Origin: Clusia tigrina
Lineage: Eukaryota; Arthropoda; Insecta; Diptera; Clusiidae
DNA: 64,000 nucleotides
Assembly: GCA_920105625.2 (NCBI GenBank)
Contig: OV050033.1
Coordinates: forward strand, 124,557,821 to 124,621,820
Direction: 5' to 3'
Part shown: positions 1-11,345 of the stretch, piece by piece
Layout: each line of letters opens with the position of its first letter
Position numbering within the stretch: position 1 is the stretch's first letter
The notes under the pieces: generated by a model
What the model was told of the DNA's origin: nothing
The model's input: only the letters and a program-made list of their open reading frames with translations
Database searches by the model: none
Translations under genes and position numbers: made by a program

Positions 1-2800
1 TTTCGGCTCCCACGATTTGTCTTTACAGCTGGCATTGAAAAGATGCATCGACAAGTGAGGGTAGATAAAGACTATCAAAAGTACCAACTTATCTGGTGGA
101 GAGAGGATCCCTCGCATCCCCCAGGAAGTGTTATCAGCTCACGACGGTCACCTACGGTACAACGTCTGCACCGTATTTGGCTATCCGCACACTTCAGGCT
201 CTGGCTGACGATCAAGCCAACAAATACCAACTAGGAGCAGAAGCCGTAAAATCCAATTTTAATGTTGATGATCTGTTGTGCGGATCTGATCATCTCTCCA
301 CAGCATGTGAAATACAGGGGCAACCTCGACTCATGCTAAGTTCTGCGGGTTTCAATTTACGGAAATGGTGCGCGAATCACCCAAGGTTACTAGAAGAAAT
401 TCCAGTCACGGACCGTGAAGTAAATATGGAATTCGGTGAGACGCTGGACGACAACATCAAAATAATGGGATTGACCTGGAGCCCTTCTAATGATGAATTG
501 AAGGCCAAAGTCGTTGAAGTAGAATCCGGTAGGATAACAAAGCCTTAGCAGATATTTCCCGTATTTTTGATCCCCTTGGCTTCGTCGCGCCAGTCACGAC
601 CACAGCAAAAGTATTTCTTCAACAGCTATGGAAACTTAAAATCGACTGGGATACAGAACTTCCAGCACCACTTCACAAAACATGGCTAACCTTCAAAAAG
701 GACTTGCAGAAGGTAGAAACCAGCAGCGTGCCAAGCCACGTCTTCGGTCGCACAGTACCCAAAGACCCTCAAGTGCACATTTTCGCTGACGCAACAGAGC
801 GTACCTACGGAGCGGTAGCATACATGCGAACACAAGATTGCCAAAACTAGATAGTCGCTCGCTTCCTATGTGCGAAATCACGAGCAGCTCCAACAAAGCA
901 GGTAACATTACAAAGGCTGGAATTGTGCGCTGCTAAGGTCGCCGTGGAATTGATGCAGAAGCTCCATGAAAGCCCATTCTTCAAAGGCGTGACAACGCAT
1001 TTTTGGTCTGATTCCACAGCGGTTCTGGGATGGATAAATGCAGAATCAGCACACTACCACACATTCGTAGCCAACCGAATTTCGGCTATTCAGCAAGCAA
1101 CTAATCCACAACAATGGCATCACGCGCCGTCCCAGGACAATCCCGCAGACCTGGTATCAAGAGGCGTGACACCAGCTAAATTGGTGGACAACCTGTTTTG
1201 GCTATATGGACCTAAGTTCCTGCACGGATCTAGGACAATTTGACCAGTTCAACCTCCGCGAGAACAATGTGCTTCGGAACTCAGGCGGCCGACGAATGCA
1301 GCTCTAACACTAACTTCTAAAGAGCCAATAACAACCTTCTGGGAAGAAATCAATCACAAGAACTCATTTCGACGCCTGCAAAGAATTGTAGCGTATGTCA
1401 GTCGTTATGTGAAACTATTGAGAAGCAAGGTGTCCCACACAACAATATCACCAGCAGCTGAAGAAATGGAGGCGTCATTGACATTGATTGTCAAGGGTAT
1501 CCAAAGAAGAACCTTTTACAATGACATTAAAAGTTTAGAGCGTCACTCAACTGTCAATAACACCAGCGATATCAGCAACTTTTGTCACTGTTTATTGATG
1601 ACGAAGGTATCCTAAGGGTTGAAGGACGTCTAGAAGCATCTAATTTGAGCTATGACGCAAAACATCCCATGTTGCTGCCATACAACGACCTTCTTTCCAG
1701 AATGATTCTCGTCATGGTGCATGAGAATAATTTGCATTGTGGTCCACAAGGTTTGCTATCAGCGTCAAGGCAACAATTTTGGATAATAAAAGGAAAAATA
1801 ATGGCACGAAACGTTGTGCAAAAATGCGTGCGCTGCACCAGATCCAAGCCGAAGCTATTCAATCAAGTGATGGGAAATTTGCCAGCAACCAGAGTCACTC
1901 CAGCTCGACCGTTTGTCCATAGTGGAGTGGATTATTGCGGACCATTTTGGGTGCACTATAAAATTCGTGGAAATAAGCCACACAAGCCTTACATCACAGT
2001 CTTTTCCTGCTTCGCAACAAAGGCAGTTCACCTAGAGGTTGTAACCGAATTGACGACCGAAGCATTTATCGGAGCGCTGAAACGCTTCACGTCTCGCCGA
2101 GGACGGAGGGAGACTATCTATTGTGGCAACGCAACCAATTTCGTCGGCCCAAGTAACAATCTGAAGGAGCTAAACGATATCATCTTCACAAATACCTCAC
2201 GAGAAAATATCACGAGATCTTGCAGCGACCGTGGAATAAACTTCAAATTCATTCCTCCTAGAGCTAGACATTTGGGAGGCTTATGGGAAGCAGCGGTTAA
2301 ATCCGCCAAGCATTTGCTACTACGAAGTGTATCGACGGCATCGCTGACATTACGAATAACCATCGTCGTGGAGATCGAGGGAATTTTGAATTCTCGACCG
2401 CTTACCCCAATGTCAACAGATCCAGATGACCTAACAGCGGTAACTCCGGGACACCTCTTTATAGGCGAACCAGTAACTGCACAGATAGATAGGAACATGT
2501 CAGAATCCACGGTATCCCTACAAACTAGATGGAAATTATTGACACACCTTAAATACGAGTTCTGGAAACGTTGGTCACACGAGTACCTTCACCAACTTCA
2601 GCAACGACACAAATGGAAGGGTCCAGCACCAGAGAGCCAAATACTATGGTAATCGTCAAATAAGATAATTTACCAGTGCTCCAATGGCCTCTAGGGTATA
2701 CAAGGGTGACGATGGCTTAATAAGAGTGTGCGACGTAAAAACACAAAGGGGCATATTTAAAAGAGCAATTCAAAGACTGGCACCATCACGACATCGAAGT
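1..2800 (+). pseudogene. BEL/Pao pol: RT, RNase H, integrase, DUF5641
   Basis: Pol is spread over several frames. RT sequence runs to about 545: a short block near 43-150, then another frame carrying the TTVTYGTTSAPY and VDDLL motifs. The residue before VDD, usually Y or F, is N here. Frame 2 then runs from about 545 to 1,243 through the Pao RNase H region (HIFADAT, WSDSTAVLGWI, NPADLVSRG), with a stop at 848-850. Frame 1 from 1,582 to 2,652 holds the integrase: a zinc-binding part with CVRCTRSKP, the first catalytic Asp in GVDYCGPF and the Glu in GGLWEAAVKSAK. The second catalytic Asp, expected just before the (N)xTNFVG motif, is replaced by Gly. The DUF5641-like end crosses stops near 2,650-2,690. 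The family call is firm. Confidence 0.9.
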
Positions 2801-3847
2801 AGATCCAAAAGAGCAACCAGCGCCAAAAGGAGAAGAAGAATACTAGCGATCACCAATGGCTTAGCATTGCTACTAACAATAATGATATTACCAATAATAT
2901 TGGGATCTCCAGTGCAAGTTAATCGTTTTGGTTCAAAACTTGGCATCCACTTCGAAAATATAGGATCAGTTACTATTTCATTTACAGAATGGAACTTGCT
3001 CGTATACTACGATCTGAAACCCTATTGGACAGAAGCATCAACGCTATTCAACGGTACCAGCACCCTACGTCAACTTTGCAGAAAGATTAAACAAAACTAC
3101 ACTTGTAGTCATCTAACCGACAGCTTCGATCGACTTGAAGGAGAATTGTGCGTAGATAATAATCTGTTAAGAAGCAGTCGCAACAGGAAGGGGCAATAAA
3201 TCTCGTTGGAAACCTTGCACATTCACTATTTGGCGTATTAGATTCAGAGTATTCCAAATAGATGTCAAAGACAATATTAAACGTCAAAAAAAACGAGTTC
3301 AATCTGCTACATCTGCTTAAGAATCAAACATCCGTCATTGATTCCACCGTAAGCATAATAAAGCAGAATCAGATACCGGTTAAAACAAAATTTGATGAAT
3401 TTGATCAACAAGTAAATCAAATTTGAAATCAATTGCAGAAAGAAGACGAAGAGCTGCAACAGCTGTCAATTCAACTAACGCTAATCGCAACCGAGTTACA
3501 ACGGACACAGTCAGCTATACTGGATGTTCTCACAGACACTCACCATGTCACAGAAGTATCAAATAGTGAACAAATTCCCAAAAATCACCGCGATCACAAC
3601 ACAACTGAAGAATCTCGCAGAATTACACAATGCTGTGGCCAAAGAAAAACTGATGATCACCAGAGTATTTCCACCATGCGGTCAGTTATACCGCATTGTT
3701 CCTGTCCGTGATACTTTTAATTACTGGGCTCGTATGGAGAATAGGAATTCAACATGGAGTCAATGCACCAGAAATCATCACGTCAGCAAGTACGGTGCCT
3801 CAGCCTCGCCCTCGCCACCAACCAATAGAGAATCTAATATAGGTTGA
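2801..3847 (+). pseudogene. env-like (F-type) region of the BEL/Pao element
   Basis: The frame that ends the DUF5641-like part continues into a basic stretch (about 2,805-2,850) and a hydrophobic segment (about 2,860-2,910) of signal or membrane type, then an extracellular-looking part with cysteines and N-glycosylation sequons, ending at 3,199. Frame 1 resumes at about 3,196 with a stretch resembling the post-cleavage region of baculovirus F-like env proteins, stops, reopens near 3,433 with a heptad-like Gln/Leu-rich stretch, and shifts again to end at 3,847. No single product can be made. The F-like assignment is by general pattern and position; a roo-type env is the best fit. Confidence 0.6.
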
Positions 3848-4290
3848 GCAGTGCTCAACGCGCGGGAGAAATTTTAATTGCATGAACAGTTGACGTGCAA
3901 ACCTCATTGGGAGGTTATTTAACAAACAAACTTTTAATGCACCACATCTTCCCTTGCATACAATTGTGCTTGTGTTAAGCAAACCTTGCCAGCATCATTG
4001 TTGAAACTTGCATTGTTGGCTAAAGCATTGCACTGGATGAAATATGATATCAAGTGTAATGCTCTGAAGAACTCAAGTCAAGGCCAGCTTGCAAATTTCT
4101 CAATAATGCACCTTTCATGGTTAGGCTTTAAATTCAATAATATCGAAATATATGTATAGACAAATTATAAGCAATGTATGTATAGAAAAAATGAATAAAA
4201 ACCCACGATTGACACAGCCAAAAGTCAGTCAATCAGTAAGAGTTGAATGTGTGTTTTCATTTTAACTAAGAATTGATTGATTCTCCGACA
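3845..4290 (+). repeat. Probable 3' LTR of the BEL/Pao element
   Basis: The last env-like stop (TGA, 3,845-3,847) coincides with a possible TG start of an LTR, inside a 15-base palindrome (3,844-3,858). An AATAAA signal lies at 4,194-4,199 and the block can end in CA at 4,290, giving about 446 bp, in the usual range for this group. The 5' LTR is absent, so the boundaries are inferred and not confirmed by comparison. Confidence 0.45.
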
Positions 4291-5699
4291 CCAAGGTTTA
4301 CATGCCTGTTGTCAACTTTATCATCAACTCGGTACAAGAACCGCTGTTGAATTTAGTTCAAACACGGGCATTGCTTCACCTCCCACCCCCTGCCCCCCCA
4401 AACACCGCCCCTCCCCCTTCGCTCATACAGTAATTATTTAGGAAAACAAAACAATTCCGTTCAATTGCCTTTTGAGCAGTCCACAGGACGCCTGCTTAAA
4501 TAGCACTCATTTAACCCTCCAGCAACCCGTTCCATTTTCCAAGTTAGTTTTTTATTTGTTTGCTATTTGGCAGAAGAGGAAAAAGTCAACAACAATTCAC
4601 GTGTTTCAGTGCTCTAACTAAATAGCAACTTCCCAATGCCTCTCCTCCACCTCGAGTTCTCCGTCCTCACTATTTTTTGGGCGTTTCAAAAAATGTCTCG
4701 GGAATTAGCGTGGAAAAAAATTCCCTGCCACGCAGTTTTGTCATAAAAATGGTGCCCAGATAAAGGGTGCACCAAAGCGAATGCGTGCTCGTATTTCCGC
4801 TCAAATGTGGCAGATTTGTACGTGTTACTGCCACTCATCCTTCCTTCCTGCCAGCCTTCCGCCTATTTATATTCTTCCTTTTTTTTGAAGCTTTTTTTAA
4901 TCTTTGTTTACACAACAACCCCGGCGCACATTTGGTGGACAGATTGGTGGACGGCTGCAAGAAAAAATGCCGCTTCCCCGTTGCTCCTTTTTTCGAAGGA
5001 CTTTCCCCGCGTAAAGAGATAATTTTATTTCATTAATCCTTTTTTGGGACATTTCCAGCAATATTAGCTTAGAATTGTGTAAATAAAAATTACATTCGTA
5101 ACGACGCCCCCGCACATATTTCGCATGTCTCTGGGTCTCTGGGCTTGTTACGAACATCCTTTTTTATGGGTTTAAGGCGTGTAATTTCTGAGGAAGTCGT
5201 AGGAGGGGAGCACACTGTGAGGAGGGATTGTAGCAGTTTACACACAAAAATCACTCTTTTTATTATTCTTATTTAGAAGCTTCATTTCAAGTATTGAAAT
5301 TATCTACTATATTGATCCTCACAATCCAATCCTTAATTCAAGTCCTTTACATTTATAATTATTCATATTGAAATATATTTTAATTTAATTTAATTTGGTA
5401 CTTAAAATATGTTCAAGTATTGAGCTGGGATATGGGGATCTGGTAAGCATCCTGACTAGATCTCCAGAATGACACATCATCATACTACGTGTCATGCCTT
5501 GAATACTACCAACGCTGGAATTATCCTGGAATTGTCCAAAACTTCTGGTGGGTGGGTGAATATAATCTTAATAAATTCGTCTTTATATAGAAAAATTCTA
5601 CTACAATCTGGAAAAAATTACTCTCCACCAAACCCGAGGAGAAAGAGATCCAGGAATAAATATTCTACACAGCACAGTGTGATGTGGAGGTCAGTTATT
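4291..5699. other. Non-coding stretch, nothing recognised
   Basis: Mostly AT-rich unique-looking DNA with homopolymer runs. Small frames on both strands lack domain resemblance and coding-like composition. Probably intronic to Nup88 if that gene continues leftwards. Confidence 0.4.
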
Positions 5700-7150
5700 C
5701 AATCTAAATGCTTTGCTGGTCTTTATTTCCTGGTAATAATTGTCTGGTCTTAATTTTTGCAAATATTGTCTGCAATTTTTGGATATCCTGGTCTTTAATT
5801 TGTGGTTTTCATTTTCTCGACATCGTTCTCCGGGAATCATCTTCTGGTCTTCAATTTCTAGTCATCATTTCCTGGAATTTATTTTCTGATCACTTTTTGT
5901 TGGTCTTTATTTTGTGGTATTTATTTCTTGGTGTTCACTTTCTTGTCTTCTCATTATAGTGTTTATTTTGTGGTCTTCATGAGTTGGTTTTTTTTGTCTT
6001 TATTTTGTGGTCTTCATTTCCCAGCCATTGTTTTTTGTTCATTGTTTCATGTGTTCACGTGTTTTTCTTCATTTTCTCGTTATCGTTTTCCCGTCATCGT
6101 TTCCAGGGAATCTCTTTGTAATATTCATGTTCTTCATTTCTTGGTATTGTTTGGTCCTCACTTAGTGGTCATAATTTTTTGGTGTTTATCTTCTGGTCTG
6201 TAATCTGTGCGCTTCATTTCTGGTGCTTCTTTTGTGGTCTGGATTTCCTCGTCATCGTTTTGTGGTTCTCGTTTTCAGTTAATTATTTTTTCATAATCGT
6301 TTTGTCGTCATCGTTCGCTGGGAATAGATTTCTAGTATTCATTTCCTGGTTATCTTCTTGTAGCTATCAATTTCTGGTCCTTGTGTTCTGGTCGTCTTTT
6401 TTCATGTCTATATAATCTGATCATAATTTTCTGATTTTCATTTTCTAGGTTCGGTTTCTGCTCATCATTCTCTGATTTTCATTTTTCGTCTTCATTTTCT
6501 GGTCTTTATTTCGTGATCCTCGTGCTTTGGTAATCATTTTCTAGATCATTATTATAATGATCACTAACATTATTTTCTCATCACCATTTTCTCGTCATCG
6601 GCCTCTGGGAGTAGGTTTCTGGTATTCATTTTCTGGTCATCATTTTCTGGTTTTTATTTTCTGGTCTTCATTTTCCGGTCTTCATTTTGTGGAGATCATT
6701 TTCTAGTTATCATATTCTTGTTTTTTTATGGTCATGGTTTTCTGGTAATATTTTTCTAGTTGTCATTTAAATGGCCTTTTTTGTGGTCAATATTTTCTGA
6801 TAATGTTTTTCTGATATTTATAATCTGATCATTATTTTCTGGTCTTTATTTTGTGGTCTTCATTTTCTGGTCATCATTTTCTGGTCATAATTTTCTGGTC
6901 TCCATATTATGCTCTTCATTTCCTGGTCTTTATTTTCTAGTCTTTATTCTGAGGTCGTCATTTTCCCGTCATCGATTTCTGTTCATAGTTTTCTTGTTAC
7001 AGTTTTCTCGATATCGTTTTCTGGGAATCATTTCCTCGTAATCTTTTTGTAGTTATCATTTTCTGGTCATCCTTTTCAGGTCTTCATTTCCTGGTCTTTG
7101 TTTTCGGGTCTTCATTTTCTGATTTTCATTATCTGGTATTCAATTTCTTG
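5700..7150. repeat. T-rich minisatellite, core TTTTCTGGTC
   Basis: About 1.45 kb of degenerate tandem repeat with a period of about 14-15 bases, core CATTTTCTGGTCTT and variants (TTTCCTGGTC, TTTTGTGGTC). Copies are clearest between 6,600 and 7,140 and more decayed toward 5,700. The plus-strand frames in it (for example 5,708-5,959 and 6,179-6,415) give Phe/Leu/Val/Ser/Trp-rich peptides that only translate the repeat. Confidence 0.85.
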
Positions 7151-8124
7151 TCATCATGTTCTTTCTAGTACCCTTCTCTATATAAGATTCCTCTTTGTAC
7201 GTCTGGTTCAATGAAATCCACCTTAAACAACTTTCAAATTTCGCAATTCCGCCTCCCTCCTTTCACCGCTTCCATGACCATTAATAAAATTGTGTTGCAA
7301 CAAAAAATATCATTAAATTTCCGTAAAACATAACGAAACATAAAACTTTGGATGCCGGTGGTGCTACCGAAAATAATCATGGCCGTCGGTATGTCCGCCA
7401 CCAGAACGGAAATGTCGCCATTTCTATGCTAATCGAAGTAATTTGACAGTTATTGTAACGTCAAATGAAATTACCTGATATCAGCACAGCGTGGCAGAAA
7501 CAGAGCGGCCCACGTCCACGCCCCCACCCACACCCACACCTACAACAATCAAAAAATGCTTATGAAATTTCGTAGAACTTTTTCCGAGGGCATTTGAATA
7601 TTTTAATAAGTTTTCGAGTTTCGAGACGACGACTCGAACGCGACGGGGTGGGATAAGCGCACATTTTGTAGATTAGGCAAAAAGCGCGATTTTTGAATAT
7701 TATAAACGCCCCAACTACCCTCATACACCCACACACACACACGCGTATCCATCCCATCCTCACCTTTATTAAAGCCGTTTCGTTTTCGGTTATTACCGAA
7801 AATTTGAATATTTTGAAAATAATAAACTGCGGGTGAGTTACTAAGTGGCATCATCGTCATCTCCTGAGTGGAGGACGGGGCCAGCATAAGACGCCGTCAT
7901 GGGTAATTCCAGCACGCACACCTTGACATCGCGTCCTGGCATTGGCGTCATTACTATGCGCGGAATAGCTGTCTTTGTGCTCAGCCTCCGGAATTCTTCG
8001 CCTGTGCTGCTGTTTTCCTCGTCATGCCGATTGTCTTTCAGCCACGGATGCTTTTTGCCAATGTTTCCAAATATATTTTTATGATTTTATGTTAATTCAT
8101 ATTTAGCCATAATTCTGAGCTTTA
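7151..8124. other. Non-coding stretch with one coding-like block
   Basis: Unique-looking DNA with a CA/CCCACA-rich patch near 7,510-7,545 and another near 7,725-7,745. The only coding-like block is the minus-strand frame at 7,843-8,085, listed separately. Confidence 0.35.
7843..8085 (-). other. Open minus-strand block, coding status unclear
   Basis: On the minus strand a frame stays open from a stop near 8,085 down to TAG at 7,843-7,845, about 80 codons. Its middle is mixed and hydrophilic and it ends in an acidic GDDDDAT-type terminus. There is no ATG near its start and no convincing acceptor, so if real it would be a terminal exon. An overlapping plus-strand frame (7,899-8,084) is also open. 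I recognise no family, and it does not match the expected continuation of Nup88. Confidence 0.2.
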
Positions 8125-8255
8125 CAACCCAACCCAACCAAACCAGACCAGACCAGACCAGATCAAGTCAGCTCAGCTCAGCTCAACCCAAGGAGCCCAA
8201 GCAAAATGAAACCAAACCACACCAACCCAGATCAAACCAGCTCAGACCATTGCCG
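8125..8255. repeat. Pentanucleotide-type simple repeat
   Basis: Runs of AACCC/AACCA, CAGAC and AGCTC units follow one another between about 8,129 and 8,250: an imperfect A/C/G-rich short tandem repeat. Confidence 0.7.
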
Positions 8256-8890
8256 ACCACAGGCAACGTAGCAGTTATCCTGCCTGCGCTGCTGTTCGGA
8301 AAAATTTTAATCCTTTTAATGGAAATTAGTTCCTCTCAATACCATTTAATAACTTTGGCTTTCGCTGTGGCCCCCGATGCTGTTTGGCTGTTGCGGTGTT
8401 GTTTACTTAAATTATCATAATTTCTATTTGCAACCCTAAATCAACACTTTCGCAATGCCACGCCACGCCACGTCATGACACTTCACCATGCAAGGGGTTA
8501 AAGTGTGCGCAAGGATACTTTGGAGCGCCGAAGGCGTTGACATAAATTTCCAAGTAAAATTGTGTAAATTAATTAATTTAATATTAAGAAAAAAACTTGA
8601 TTATGAATAAAGACGGTGGCATTTTGAACTGAAGATTATGTGTGGAGAGTTACAGGGTTCAAGGGTGAGCAATGCTACTGATAAACTAGTTGACAAACCA
8701 ATGAACCAAATTTCCATGGAACTCTTCTGATATGAATCTGCAAAAGTCTCCACTGATAATAATTACATTGAAGTCTCCTTGCAGGAGAAAAGGTTTAAGT
8801 TCAACTCTGCATTTGCTTGAGAAAGGTACGAGTAAGTCAAGAACAACAACATTTCATATATCCTTAGTATGATTAACAGCATTCTACCCA
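8256..8890. other. Non-coding, with first GTCTCC motifs
   Basis: Unique-looking DNA. The motif AAGTCTCC appears near 8,745 and 8,773, a prelude to the array that starts near 9,360. No gene seen. Confidence 0.4.
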
Positions 8891-9295
8891 AAGGCCGTCA
8901 GCCGTCAGGTACACAGGGGGACTAACATGTAACACATTGTGTCGTAACTGTGTATACTGATGGCAGTGCGACTACATCCTCTCCGCGGGGGCGGCTAGAA
9001 ACAGGTTTTCAGAAATATTTTCTGAAAGCGCTGGCTAATCGTAGTCGGGCGGAGAGAAAACAACTCTCTTAAATAAAATATTTTTGTCGGTTGTAGGTTG
9101 CGTTGGGCCAGTGACCCGACCGTAAAACAAACCCACTCAAGAAACGGAAACAAGCCTGGGAAATAATAACAACCACACGACGAAGACCATCAGCTTTAAA
9201 TCAACACCTGGCTGCTGATAGAAACCGTCGGAGAGCTTTTGTGACCGCCCTATGCTCCGACTAGGAGCGATATTTGACTCTTTTATGATTATGTC
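8890..9295. mobile_element. Unidentified insert interrupting the repeat field
   Basis: A GC-richer block of about 400 bp, distinct from the AT-rich minisatellites on both sides, with no long frame. The middle (about 9,110-9,240) has the look of a transposon untranslated region of the LINE type, but I cannot assign a family. Ends are approximate and no terminal repeats were found. Confidence 0.3.
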
Positions 9296-9359
9296 TTTAA
9301 GTTAACTTTGTTAGCATAAGTATAGTTTTATTGTGTCAAATGTCATGGAATTAATATTA

Positions 9360-10420
9360 ATATACCCAAAGGTTTGAGAGGAGTCGAAAAATATCTCCAA
9401 AGGCCTCTTTAAAAAGTTCCACTTTCACCTTGGAAATTGTAAAACTGAAGGAAAAATGTGGAAATCAGTAATTCTGAAGGAAAAAGGTAGTAAACTTTAA
9501 AGCACTGGCCAACATTGGCGGCCAAAAATCTCCATATTCAGTACGAGTAGTTTAGAGGAAGGCTTTATTCCTACTGAAAGTACCTGAAAGGATCATTCAC
9601 ACAATTGCTTGCAAAAATTAAAAATAAAAATCAAATCTCTTCAAACTATTTTAAAATGAATTCATATACCGAAAATCTCCAAAACTGTAACTCGTAAACT
9701 GTGTGATATATTTTAATGTCTGAATCAAAAAGTCTCCACTTTAATTGGCTTCATTACTGGGAAAAAAATGTGAATAATGTTTATTCTGACTTTACAAAAA
9801 TTTTCTGTGAAATTTAATTGTGAAGTATATCTTAACAATAAACTAAATTCAAAAGTCTCCACTGTGTAACACTGAAGTTTATCTATTATGGATAAACTGA
9901 ATCCAAAGTCTCCACTATTTAAAACTGAAGTTTCTCTATCATTGTGAAAAACTGAATTCAAAAGTCTCCACTATTTAACTCTACGGAAGTTTCTATATCA
10001 TTTGATAAACTAAATTCAAAAAGTCTCCACTATTTAAAACCGAAGTTTCTCTATCATTCTGATAAACTGAATTCAAAAAGTCTCCACCATTTAACACTAC
10101 TTTAGTTTCTATATCATTGTGATAAACTGAATTCAAAAGTCTCCACTACTGAAATTTCTCTATCATTGTGATAAACTGAATTCAAAAAGTATCCACTTTA
10201 AAATGTTTCATTACTGAGAATATTTTATAATAATCAAATTCGCAGTTGCTGGATAAATCTAAAAACCAGAAACAAATCTTTTCAAGACTATTTTGAATGA
10301 GTTTAAAATTGCGTACATAAAGTCTCCAATACTGAAGAAAGGTGTAGCTTGAACTTGGTAGAACAAAACTGTTCTCTTCAGTATTTTAAGAAACCAAATC
10401 TACAAAAGTTTCCAATTATT
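9360..10420. repeat. Minisatellite, about 57-bp unit with AAGTCTCCACT core
   Basis: The motif GTCTCCAC recurs at about 9,733, 9,854, 9,908, 9,964, 10,023, 10,080 and 10,139, with a decayed copy at 10,188. From 9,854 on the spacing is 54-59 bases. Between motifs the unit reads roughly TATTTAAAACTGAAGTTTCTCTATCATTGTGATAAACTGAATTC. Flanking parts (9,360-9,730 and 10,200-10,420) are older, divergent copies. The ORF at 9,725-9,961 minus is repeat-derived. Confidence 0.85.
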
Positions 10421-10496
10421 GTTCTTCATGCAGCGCAATCAAGCTAAATTATTGACTAATCAGTTTCATAGTCACAATCCGCTCCGCGAAACTCAT

Positions 10497-10502
10497 TATT
10501 TT

Positions 10503-10537
<35 letters not shown>

Positions 10538-10805
10538 ATTTATTTATTTCTTTCTTTTTTCCTTTCTTTCATTTATTCATTCTATCTTTATTTCTTTCTA
10601 TCTTTCTCTCTTGAGAGAGACTGTCTTCTTTCATTTCGGATTGATCAGAATGAGAGTAAATCAGGTATTTATTTTGCTCCCTTTCTCTCTCTTTCTCTTC
10701 CCTCAGTTCAAATTGATCAGAATGAACATAAATAAGGTCTTTCTTTTTCTCCGTATCTCTCTCACTCTCTTCCTTCTCTCATTTTCGATTGATCGGAATG
10801 CGACG
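10497..10805. repeat. TTTC/CTCT microsatellite and 74-bp repeat
   Basis: A pyrimidine tract of TTTC, TTTA and CTCT units at about 10,501-10,612 is followed by three copies of a unit containing ATTGATCAGAATGA at 10,640, 10,712 and 10,788 (periods 72 and 76), each with an embedded CTCT tract. The Phe/Leu-rich open frame across it (10,419-10,823) is a by-product. Confidence 0.8.
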
Positions 10806-11050
10806 ATAGAGCGCATAATATAAAGACAATGCAATTCACTCTTCACTCATTGCGCTCTTTGGTTCAGACGCGGCGGCTAGCAGGTAACATTTCGTCTAAC
10901 CGAACTTGCCAACATACTACCAAGGAAATCAAGCAAGGTAATCATTGCTCCTTCACAGAAGTCCTAAGGAGGTTCTGGATTATTTTAAACAGATTCATTG
11001 TTATATTCCAAACGCTGTACTAACATTCCTAAGAGACGAAGTTGCAAACT

Positions 11051-11345
11051 CCTTAAATTATACTCATATTGTAACATACACCTTTCATATAAATCACATG
11101 AAAGACTTCCACCTTGATTGATGTACTCCAAAACTGTTCAATCTAGATTGAGGTGTCCTATAAACTGGATATATAAGTCTGGATACTCTTTAAAATAAAT
11201 GGTCCTTAAGTTATACCCATATTGTACCACACAATTTTCATATAAATCACATGAGTGATTTTCACCTTGATTGAGGTAACTCCAGAACTACTCAATCTAG
11301 ATTGAACTGTGATATAAACTGAATATATCAGTCTACATTATGAGA
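11051..11345. repeat. Two-copy direct repeat of about 153 bp
   Basis: Two tandem copies begin with CCTTAAATTATAC (11,051) and CCTTAAGTTATAC (11,204). Both contain CATATAAATCACATGA, CACCTTGATTGA and CAATCTAGATTGA. Confidence 0.8.

Larger units (their letters stand above)
1..4290 (+). mobile_element. BEL/Pao LTR retrotransposon, 3' part, decayed
   Basis: The segment reads in order reverse transcriptase, RNase H, integrase, DUF5641-like end, env-like region and a probable 3' LTR, which is the order of BEL/Pao elements that carry an env-like gene (the roo type). Its 5' LTR, gag, protease and start of pol lie before the window. The frame changes at least five times and there is at least one extra in-frame stop, so this copy is dead. 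It lies 3' of Nup88 exon 2 in the direction of that gene, perhaps inside a later intron. The right end at 4,290 is inferred from a TG...CA LTR. Confidence 0.85.

Noticed and set aside
5708..7041. Series of Phe/Leu/Trp-rich plus-strand frames, membrane-like
   Set aside because: Hydrophobic only because the TTTTCTGGTC minisatellite is T-rich.
10419..10823. Phe/Leu-rich frame resembling a membrane protein
   Set aside because: Runs over TTTC and CTCT microsatellites.
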